Below, one piece after another: positions 1 to 4,356 of a stretch of DNA of 7,577 nucleotides. The translations under genes were made by a program, and so were the position numbers. The first letter of the stretch is position 1. Each line of letters starts with the position of its first letter. Where the stretch lies: contig CAMOQY010000065.1 of the NCBI GenBank assembly GCA_946623295.1, forward strand, positions 1 to 7,577, written 5' to 3'. The stretch comes from an uncultured Lachnospiraceae bacterium (GTDB lineage: Bacteria > Bacillota > Clostridia > Lachnospirales > Lachnospiraceae). The notes under the pieces are model-generated. The model ran no database searches. It saw only the letters and a list, made by a program, of their open reading frames with translations, and was not told the origin of the DNA.

Positions 1-372
1 GGAGCTTTCTCGGGCAAGGATCCGACAAAGGTGGACCGCTCGGCGGCCTATGCGGCCAGATATGCCGCCAAAAACATGGTCGCAGCCGGACTTGCCGACC
101 GCATGGAAATACAGCTTTCCTACGCCATCGGCGTGGCGAATCCCACCTCGATCCACATCGAGACCTACGGCACCGGCAGACTTTCAGAGGCCGAGCTGAT
201 AAACGTAGTGAGGGAAAATTTCGACCTGCGTCCCGCGGGCATCATCAAGATGCTGGACCTGCGCAGGCCCATCTATAAACAGACAGCTGCCTATGGACAT
301 TTCGGCAGAACTGACGTAGACTTTACTTGGGAGAGGACCGATAAGGCCGAAGCTCTCAGGAGGTATTTATGA
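1..372 (+). CDS. metK: S-adenosylmethionine synthetase, C-terminal part (cut by window start)
   Basis: Methionine adenosyltransferase makes S-adenosylmethionine from ATP and L-methionine in the cytoplasm, releasing phosphate and pyrophosphate. The reading frame is open from base 1, so the gene starts upstream. The visible 123 residues are about the last third of a family usually near 390-400 residues. The fragment opens with the family signature GAFSGKDPTKVDRS. Lys6, Lys10 and Asp12 of the fragment align with the catalytic Lys265, Lys269 and Asp271 of E. coli MetK. The stretches YAIGVANPTSIHIETYGTG, DLRPAGIIKMLDL and the near-terminal TAAYGHFGR are also typical. The C-terminus is intact and ends in a TGA that overlaps the galE start by 4 nt, so the two are probably translationally coupled. 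Identity is near certain; only the N-terminal part is missing, because of the window edge. Confidence 0.97.
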   Translation, partial: GAFSGKDPTKVDRSAAYAARYAAKNMVAAGLADRMEIQLSYAIGVANPTSIHIETYGTGRLSEAELINVVRENFDLRPAGIIKMLDLRRPIYKQTAAYGHFGRTDVDFTWERTDKAEALRRYL

Positions 373-1385
373 GCATACTTGTGACCGGCGGCGCCGGATA
401 TATCGGAAGCCATACAGTTGTCGAGCTCCTCGAAAGGGGCTGCGATACCGTGATAGTAGATAATCTCTGCAATTCCAGCGCGAAGTCTCTGGAGAGAGTG
501 GAGCAGATCACGGGCAGACGCCCCGTCTTTTACGAAAAGGACGTCAGGGACGAGGCCGCTCTGGACGAGATCTTTAAAAAAGAGAAGATCGAGGCCGTCA
601 TACATTTTGCAGGACTCAAGGCAGTCGGCGAGTCCGTGGCAAAGCCTCTGGAGTACTACAGAAATAATCTGGAAAGCACGCTTGCGCTGTGTTCCGCCAT
701 GCGCAGAAACGGCTGCAGGAACCTTATTTTCAGCTCCTCGGCTACTGTCTACGGCGACCCCGCCAGCGTCCCGATCGACGAGAGCTTTCCGCTCCATACG
801 ACGAATCCCTACGGCGCGACAAAGCTCATGATCGAAGATATCCTGCGCGATGTAGCTGCCGCCGATCCGCAGTGGCACATCATCCTGCTCAGATATTTCA
901 ATCCGGTCGGCGCCCACGAGAGCGGGCTTATAGGCGAGGATCCCAAGGGCATCCCCAACAACCTCACTCCCTATATCACCCAGGTCGCCATCGGAAAGCT
1001 GAAAGAGCTCTCGGTATTCGGCGACGACTATGACACCCCGGACGGTACCGGCGTGCGCGATTATATCCACGTAGTCGATCTGGCAAAGGGCCACGTGGCA
1101 GCTCTGGACCGTCTCAAGGTGATGGACGGAGGCGCCGAGGTCTACAATCTCGGAACGGGAGAGGGCTACAGCGTGCTCCAGGTGCTTCACGCCTTTGAAA
1201 AAGCTGTCGGCGCTCCTATAGCCTACCGCATCGCGCCGCGCCGCCCCGGCGATATCGCGCAGTGCTACGCTTCTACGGAAAAGGCCGAGAAGATCCTTCA
1301 CTGGAAAGCGGAAAAGGGTATCGACGAGATGTGCCGCGACGCCTGGAACTGGCAGAAGAAGAATCCGAACGGATACGGGGACTGA
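369..1385 (+). CDS. galE: UDP-glucose 4-epimerase
   Basis: GalE interconverts UDP-glucose and UDP-galactose with bound NAD, in the Leloir pathway and in supply of galactose donors for surface polysaccharide. The protein is 338 residues, the usual length. It is a short-chain dehydrogenase of the extended type. The Rossmann glycine motif TGGAGYIGSH lies at residues 6-15 and the NAD-ribose acidic residue is around Asp31. The Ser/Thr cluster SSSATVYGD is at 122-130 and the catalytic YxxxK is Tyr148/Lys152. Further typical blocks are RYFNPVGAHESG, GIPNNL and GTGVRDYIHVVDLA, with RRPGD near the C-terminus. The ATG overlaps the metK stop as ATGA, and a strong AGGAGGT site lies at 358-364. No galK or galT is visible nearby, so context does not show a dedicated galactose operon. 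Related 4-epimerases may accept UDP-GlcNAc/GalNAc, which cannot be excluded from sequence alone. Confidence 0.95.
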   Translation: MSILVTGGAGYIGSHTVVELLERGCDTVIVDNLCNSSAKSLERVEQITGRRPVFYEKDVRDEAALDEIFKKEKIEAVIHFAGLKAVGESVAKPLEYYRNNLESTLALCSAMRRNGCRNLIFSSSATVYGDPASVPIDESFPLHTTNPYGATKLMIEDILRDVAAADPQWHIILLRYFNPVGAHESGLIGEDPKGIPNNLTPYITQVAIGKLKELSVFGDDYDTPDGTGVRDYIHVVDLAKGHVAALDRLKVMDGGAEVYNLGTGEGYSVLQVLHAFEKAVGAPIAYRIAPRRPGDIAQCYASTEKAEKILHWKAEKGIDEMCRDAWNWQKKNPNGYGD

Positions 1386-1405
1386 CGGGCGGGCATTGCG
1401 CTCCC

Positions 1406-1436
1406 TCCGCCGGATTTATAGCTTGAATTCCGCCGG
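1406..1436. repeat. Short direct repeat TCCGCCGG flanking the -35 box
   Basis: The 8-mer TCCGCCGG occurs at 1406-1413 and again at 1429-1436, 23 bp apart start to start (about two helical turns). The second copy lies inside the 17-nt spacer of the predicted promoter at 1423-1451. Such an arrangement can be an operator pair, but two 8-mers in a GC-rich gap can also arise by chance. No regulator is identifiable. Confidence 0.3.
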
Positions 1437-1451
1437 TTTATGATGTAGAAT
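1423..1451 (+). promoter_or_regulatory. Predicted sigma-A promoter for the small membrane protein-murC unit
   Basis: TTGAAT at 1423-1428 (4 of 6 to TTGACA) and TAGAAT at 1446-1451 (5 of 6 to TATAAT) are separated by exactly 17 nt. Transcription would begin near 1458, giving a leader of about 29 nt before the ATG at 1487. An AGAAAGG ribosome binding site sits at 1471-1477. I see no convincing intrinsic terminator between galE and this promoter: GC-rich hairpins are possible but none is followed by a T-tract. Read-through from metK-galE is therefore possible. Confidence 0.6.
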
Positions 1452-1486
1452 ATTCGCGAATTTGTTTTACAGAAAGGCTGTTTATC

Positions 1487-1885
1487 ATGAGTCAGGAAAA
1501 AGTCAACAAATACAAGGAAAGTAAAGCCAACCGCAAGGCGGAGATCGAGTCCGCGCGCAAAAGAAAGACACGCAACAAGATCATCGCGCGCGTGGTAGCG
1601 GGAGTTCTCGTAGCCGGCCTGGCCGTAGCCCTTGTCATTACAGCAGTGAATATAGTCAAGGCCAATCAGGCTGCAAAGCCCAACTATGACGCCGAAGGGC
1701 TGGTCATCGACCAGTTCGTTCAGCCCTCCTCTGATATTACCGATCTCGTCAGTACCGATGGCGACGGCGAGGTCGTCGTAAATGACGACGGATCCGTCAC
1801 TGTCACAGGCGGTGAGGGCGAGAGTGAGGCTGCTTCCGATGAGACTGCGACTGAGGAGCCGAGCTCCGAAGCCGCCGGAAACTAA
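1487..1885 (+). CDS. Uncharacterised small single-pass membrane protein
   Basis: I do not recognise a characterised family, and no function is assigned. The 132-residue protein has three parts. Residues 1-35 are strongly basic, with clusters such as RKRKTRNK and few acidic residues. Residues 36-57 form one hydrophobic segment of Val, Ala, Leu and Ile. Residues 58-132 form a polar tail rich in Asp, Glu, Ser, Thr and Gly that ends in an acidic low-complexity stretch. By the positive-inside rule the basic head is cytoplasmic and the acidic tail is outside. There is no signal-peptidase site, lipobox or cysteine, and no POTRA-like domain, so it is not FtsQ/DivIB although ftsQ-type genes are often near murC. 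The ATG has AGAAAGG 9 nt upstream and a good promoter. murC starts 17 nt after the stop, so the two are very likely co-transcribed. From memory, similar lysine-rich bitopic proteins occur in Lachnospiraceae as hypothetical proteins. A role near the wall-synthesis machinery is only inferred from context. Confidence 0.85.
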   Translation: MSQEKVNKYKESKANRKAEIESARKRKTRNKIIARVVAGVLVAGLAVALVITAVNIVKANQAAKPNYDAEGLVIDQFVQPSSDITDLVSTDGDGEVVVNDDGSVTVTGGEGESEAASDETATEEPSSEAAGN

Positions 1886-1902
1886 TCCTGCTGGAGAGAT
1901 AG

Positions 1903-3282
1903 ATGTATCAGTTTGACTTTGATAAACCCTCATGGGTCCATTTTATAGGTATCGGAGGCATCAGCATGAGCGGTCTCGCTCAGCTGCTGCATCGCAAAGG
2001 ACACCGAGTTACAGGTTCTGATTCTTATAATACCCCTATGGTCAAGACTCTCAGGGCTGAGGGTATTGACGTTGCTTTCGGACAGAGAGCGGAAAATATA
2101 AAGGACGGAATGGAGCTGGTGGTTTATACCGCCGCTATCCATCCGGACAACCCGGAGCTTGCCGCAGCAGTCAGCTGCGGCATTCCTACGCTCACCCGGG
2201 CTGAATTTCTCGGCCAGGTGATGCGCGGATATCCGGTCTCCATAAATATTTCCGGTACTCACGGCAAGACGACCACTACTTCTATGGTGGCCCAGATGCT
2301 GCTGGACGCAAAGGCCGACCCCACCGTATTTGTGGGAGGCATGCTCGAGAGCATCGGGGGCAACTACCGCGTCGGAAGCTCCGGCAACTTCGTAGCCGAG
2401 GCCTGCGAGTATACCAACAGTTTTCTTTCTTCATATCCTACGATAGCCGTCATCCTCAATATCCGCGCCGAGCACCTGGATTTCTTCAAGGATATCGACG
2501 ATATCCGTCATTCGTTCAGGCTCTTTGCCGAGCGTGTGCCTGAGGGAGGACTGACGATCATAGACAGCGGTATCGACGATTACCGCGAGATCGTGGACGG
2601 GCTTGCCTGCAGGGTAAAGACCGTCGGATTCAGGCCCGAGGATGATTATTTCGCCGACGAGATAGAGTTTGACGACTGCGCGAGACCTTCCTTTACGCTG
2701 CATGAAAAAGGCTGCGGGAGCGTGAGGGTCACGCTGGCAATTCCCGGCGAGCACAACATCAGCAACGCCATGGCCGCCATAGCCGCCTGCCGCGACGCGG
2801 GTGTGTCTATGGACAGTCTGGTCAGGACTCTGGCCGATTTCCACGGCGCGCACAGACGCTTTGAATACAAGGGCCGCCTCGGCGGGATCACGATCATCGA
2901 CGATTACGCGCACCATCCCGACGAGATCGCCGCTACGCTCCGGGCTGCCAGAAAATACAAGGACGCGAGAGTTGTCTGCGTGTTTGAGCCGCATACCTAT
3001 TCCCGGGTAAAGACTCTGATGAATGAATTTGTGGAGGCGCTTTCCCTTGCGGACGTGGTGGTGATGGCGGAGGTGTATTCCGACCGCGAGCCTGACAATC
3101 TGGGCGTCAGCTCCAAAGATATTTCCGACAGGCTGACCGAGATGGGGCATGAAGCATACTTCTTTAAAACTTTTGATGAAATTGAAAAATTTTTACTGGA
3201 AAAATGTGTTGACGGGGACCTGTTGATAACTATGGGGTCGAAAGATGTGTATCTTATAGGAGATCACCTGCTCGGGCGATAG
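1903..3282 (+). CDS. murC: UDP-N-acetylmuramate--L-alanine ligase
   Basis: MurC attaches L-alanine to UDP-N-acetylmuramic acid using ATP, the first step of the stem peptide of peptidoglycan, in the cytoplasm. The 459 residues match the family length. The N-terminal UDP-binding Rossmann domain carries HFIGIGGISMSG (13-24); the usual IGIGGIGMSG motif has Ser at position 21. The central ATPase domain has the P-loop SGTHGKTTTTS (117-127), EACEYTNSFL (166-175) and LNIRAEHLDFF (185-195). HNISNAMAA starts at 284. The C-terminal domain has DDYAHHP (333-339) and EPHTYSR (362-368), both typical of MurC rather than MurD/E/F. The ATG has GGAGAG at 1893-1898, four nt upstream, somewhat close. It follows the small membrane protein by 17 nt and shares its promoter. 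The stop codon directly abuts a perfect DnaA box, and a strong terminator follows. The last part of the gene (about 3156-3212) is much more AT-rich than the rest. Confidence 0.97.
   Translation: MYQFDFDKPSWVHFIGIGGISMSGLAQLLHRKGHRVTGSDSYNTPMVKTLRAEGIDVAFGQRAENIKDGMELVVYTAAIHPDNPELAAAVSCGIPTLTRAEFLGQVMRGYPVSINISGTHGKTTTTSMVAQMLLDAKADPTVFVGGMLESIGGNYRVGSSGNFVAEACEYTNSFLSSYPTIAVILNIRAEHLDFFKDIDDIRHSFRLFAERVPEGGLTIIDSGIDDYREIVDGLACRVKTVGFRPEDDYFADEIEFDDCARPSFTLHEKGCGSVRVTLAIPGEHNISNAMAAIAACRDAGVSMDSLVRTLADFHGAHRRFEYKGRLGGITIIDDYAHHPDEIAATLRAARKYKDARVVCVFEPHTYSRVKTLMNEFVEALSLADVVVMAEVYSDREPDNLGVSSKDISDRLTEMGHEAYFFKTFDEIEKFLLEKCVDGDLLITMGSKDVYLIGDHLLGR
3221..3229 (-). promoter_or_regulatory. DnaA-box-like site inside the murC 3' end
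   Basis: The reverse strand reads TTATCAACA, 8 of 9 to the DnaA box TTATCCACA. It lies in murC coding sequence (Leu-Leu-Ile codons), so chance is possible. It is 54 nt before the perfect boxes and may be the outer edge of the cluster. Confidence 0.35.
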
Positions 3283-3326
3283 TTATCCACATTATCCACA
3301 GGGTTATCGACGAAAAGTTATTCGCA
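3283..3326 (+). promoter_or_regulatory. DnaA-box cluster, left group (two perfect abutting boxes plus two degenerate)
   Basis: TTATCCACA occurs perfectly at 3283-3291 and again at 3292-3300 with no gap, starting at the base after the murC stop. Two weaker copies on the same strand follow: TTATCGACG at 3304-3312 (7 of 9) and TTATTCGCA at 3318-3326 (7 of 9). DnaA-ATP binds this 9-mer as the replication initiator and as a transcription regulator, and same-strand tandem boxes favour cooperative binding. The matches are read directly; occupancy is inferred. The last three bases of the second perfect box and all of the third box lie within the terminator hairpin stem and its internal loop. Confidence 0.8.
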
Positions 3327-3343
3327 GATGACCCTGTTTTTTT
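3298..3343 (+). terminator. Intrinsic terminator after murC
   Basis: Arms 3298-3308 and 3327-3337 pair over 11 bp (ACAGGGTTATC with GATGACCCTGT), all Watson-Crick except one U-G wobble at 3305/3330. The enclosed loop can form an inner 4-bp stem, CGAA (3311-3314) with TTCG (3321-3324). Seven T residues (3337-3343) follow directly. This is a textbook Rho-independent terminator for the small membrane protein-murC transcript. It separates it from the downstream replication operon, which has its own promoter. On the opposite strand there is no equivalent T-tract, so it is one-directional. Confidence 0.8.
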
Positions 3344-3365
3344 ACCCCGTATCTGCGTCATTTTT
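3323..3365 (+). other. Alternative hairpin overlapping the terminator
   Basis: CGCAGAT (3323-3329) and ATCTGCG (3351-3357) form a 7-bp stem with a 21-nt loop, followed by TCA and five T residues (3361-3365). It shares bases 3323-3337 with the main terminator, so the two structures exclude each other in one RNA. It could be a backup terminator or an alternative fold. The large loop makes it weaker. Confidence 0.35.
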
Positions 3366-3370
3366 GATGG

Positions 3371-3397
3371 TTATAAACATTATCGACAGTTTCCACA
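3371..3397 (+). promoter_or_regulatory. DnaA-box cluster, right group (three abutting degenerate boxes)
   Basis: Three 9-mers on the same strand abut without gaps: TTATAAACA at 3371-3379 (7 of 9), TTATCGACA at 3380-3388 (8 of 9) and GTTTCCACA at 3389-3397 (7 of 9 to TTATCCACA, one mismatch to the looser TTWTNCACA). The array ends 27 bp before the predicted -35 of the dnaD promoter, a position suited to a transcription regulator. Individually these are weak; the phased 9-bp tandem spacing, also seen in the perfect pair upstream, makes chance less likely. Confidence 0.6.
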
Positions 3398-3424
3398 AGC
3401 ACGCAGTGGCGCGGCTTGGCGGGC

Positions 3425-3453
3425 TTTTCAAATAAAATTGCATATGCTATAAT
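3425..3453 (+). promoter_or_regulatory. Predicted extended -10 sigma-A promoter of the dnaD-dnaI operon
   Basis: A perfect TATAAT at 3448-3453 is preceded by TGC (3445-3447), giving the extended -10 form TGnTATAAT. A TTTTCA -35 element (4 of 6) lies at 3425-3430 with a 17-nt spacer. Transcription would start near 3460, leaving a leader of about 100 nt before the proposed start codon at 3560. This promoter lies inside the longest possible open frame of the next gene (open back to a TTG at 3416), which argues against that upstream start. Confidence 0.75.
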
Positions 3454-3471
3454 CTCCCTGCTTTTGTTTTC

Positions 3472-3533
3472 GGGATATGATCTTTTGATCCTTCCCTGGG
3501 AAACGCTGATCGCATCACCGTTTCATATCGGTG
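3472..3533 (+). other. Foldable 5' leader of the dnaD operon
   Basis: Two hairpins can form in the leader RNA. In the first, GGGA (3472-3475) pairs with TCCC (3493-3496) and GATC (3479-3482) with GATC (3487-3490), around a TTTT loop. In the second, CACCG (3516-3520) pairs with CGGTG (3529-3533) around an 8-nt loop, and is followed by TTTCTT just before the ribosome binding site. I recognise no known riboswitch or protein-leader motif. The second stem is too short, with too broken a T-tract, to be called a terminator. Confidence 0.35.
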
Positions 3534-3542
3534 TTTCTTGGC

Positions 3543-3548
3543 AGGAGG
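3543..3548 (+). promoter_or_regulatory. Ribosome binding site AGGAGG fixing the dnaD start
   Basis: AGGAGG at 3543-3548 is the only strong site in the region. It lies 11 nt before TTG 3560. An in-frame GTG at 3551 is too close (2 nt) and a GTG at 3566 is rather far (17 nt). It is what decides the start chosen for the DnaD-domain gene. Confidence 0.65.
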
Positions 3549-3549
3549 C

Positions 3550-3558
3550 AGTGGATAA
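3550..3558 (-). promoter_or_regulatory. Reverse-strand DnaA box between the dnaD ribosome binding site and start
   Basis: The reverse strand reads TTATCCACT, 8 of 9 to the DnaA consensus with the only mismatch at the last base. It occupies the gap between AGGAGG and the proposed TTG start, about 90 bp downstream of the predicted transcription start. It faces the boxes at 3283-3397 in opposite orientation. It could be a downstream operator or a chance match. Confidence 0.45.
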
Positions 3559-3559
3559 A

Positions 3560-4327
3560 TTGGTAGTGCTTAATCATCTGTGTTTGGGGCAGACACTTGT
3601 CCCGAACGCTTTTATTGACCGGTATCTGGCCGCGGCGGGCGGCGATGCCGTAAAGGTCTATATAATGCTTCTCCGGCAGTCGGAGAGCGGAGGGTCTACG
3701 CCGTCTGCTCTGGCCGATACGCTTGAGCTGACTGAAAAGGCGGTGCTTCGCGCGCTGGATTACTGGCAGCAGCAGGGACTTATTGAGCTCGAGAGGGACA
3801 ACGGGGAGATCACCCGGATAACCCTGATCTCGCCCACGCCGGAGAGCCAGGGTGAAAAGGTTCCTGCCGGGCGCAGCCGCAGGGCTCCGGAAGCCGCGCA
3901 AAAGGCAAAAGGGACCTCGGGCGCAAAGACTCCGGCGGCAGTCAGGGTCGACGTGACGGATGAGCGGTTCCGCCAGCTGATATACGTGGCCGAGCAGTTT
4001 CTCGGCAGGACCGTCACTCAGACCGATACGAATTTTATCATCTGGCTTCTGGAGGATATGGGCTTTTCCGAGGAGCTTACGGAGTACCTTTTCGAGTACT
4101 GCGTGGACAAGGGCCATCGCAAGGTGAGCTATATGCGAGCGGTCGCCGTAGGCTGGAAAAACGCCGGCGTGAAGGACGTGGAGACAGCGCGGGCGCAGGC
4201 CGCAAGCTTTGATGAGAACGTAAAAAAGGCGTCAAAGACGTCGGGAAACAAGTTTCATAATTTCAACCAGAGAGATACTGATCTGGACGCCCTCCTCCTG
4301 CAGGAGCTGCGTTCAGACGGGAAGTAA
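3560..4327 (+). CDS. dnaD: DnaD-domain replication initiation protein
   Basis: DnaD/DnaB-family proteins of Firmicutes act after DnaA at the origin, and at restart sites, to help load the replicative helicase together with DnaI. From the TTG at 3560 the protein is 255 residues, typical for DnaD. The N-terminal winged-helix (DDBH1) domain spans about 13-90, with VPNAFIDRYL, VKVYIMLLRQ and the helix ending YWQQQGLIELER. A basic Ala/Pro/Lys-rich linker covers about 91-134. The C-terminal DDBH2 domain covers about 135-214 and contains the signature YMRAVAVGW (Tyr191, Trp199). A tail with FHNFNQRDTDLDAL resembles the conserved end of clostridial DnaD-domain proteins. The start was chosen because the family begins just before VPNAFIDRY, AGGAGG lies at 3543-3548, and the promoter lies further upstream. 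The longer frame from TTG 3416 would add 48 residues of leader sequence and lacks a ribosome binding site. The helicase loader follows, as in the dnaB-dnaI pair of Bacillus, so the gene may serve the DnaB role, the DnaD role or both. Confidence 0.9.
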   Translation: MVVLNHLCLGQTLVPNAFIDRYLAAAGGDAVKVYIMLLRQSESGGSTPSALADTLELTEKAVLRALDYWQQQGLIELERDNGEITRITLISPTPESQGEKVPAGRSRRAPEAAQKAKGTSGAKTPAAVRVDVTDERFRQLIYVAEQFLGRTVTQTDTNFIIWLLEDMGFSEELTEYLFEYCVDKGHRKVSYMRAVAVGWKNAGVKDVETARAQAASFDENVKKASKTSGNKFHNFNQRDTDLDALLLQELRSDGK

Positions 4328-4356
4328 GGATGCGGGACGGACCCGCAGGTGCGGAA

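Noticed and set aside
291..1301. A 336-codon open frame on the - strand opposite galE
   Set aside because: It mirrors galE in a GC-rich gene, has no recognisable domain, and the sense frame is an unmistakable epimerase.
1386..1440. Possible terminator after galE from GGCGG/CCGCC and CGGATT/AATTCCG pairings
   Set aside because: Stems are short or bulged and none is followed by a T-tract.
2490..2506. Perfect inverted repeat GGATATC-GAC-GATATCC inside murC
   Set aside because: It encodes the Asp-Ile-Asp-Asp-Ile run; repeated Asp and Ile codons explain it and it sits mid-gene.
2431..3150. A 239-codon - strand frame opposite murC, and similar antisense frames opposite the DnaD-domain gene, dnaI and the nucleotidyltransferase
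   Set aside because: All lie inside well-identified + strand genes and their translations show no family motifs; they are frame shadows.
3209..3236. TTGACG followed by TATGGG inside murC as a promoter
   Set aside because: The -10 match is only 3 of 6, the spacer is 16 nt, and a far better promoter lies at 3425-3453.
3283..3559. Calling this region the main chromosomal origin oriC
   Set aside because: The box cluster is origin-like, but dnaA, dnaN and other usual origin neighbours are not in the window, and the adjacent promoter, leader and loader genes fit a regulatory role better. It stays open as a finding.
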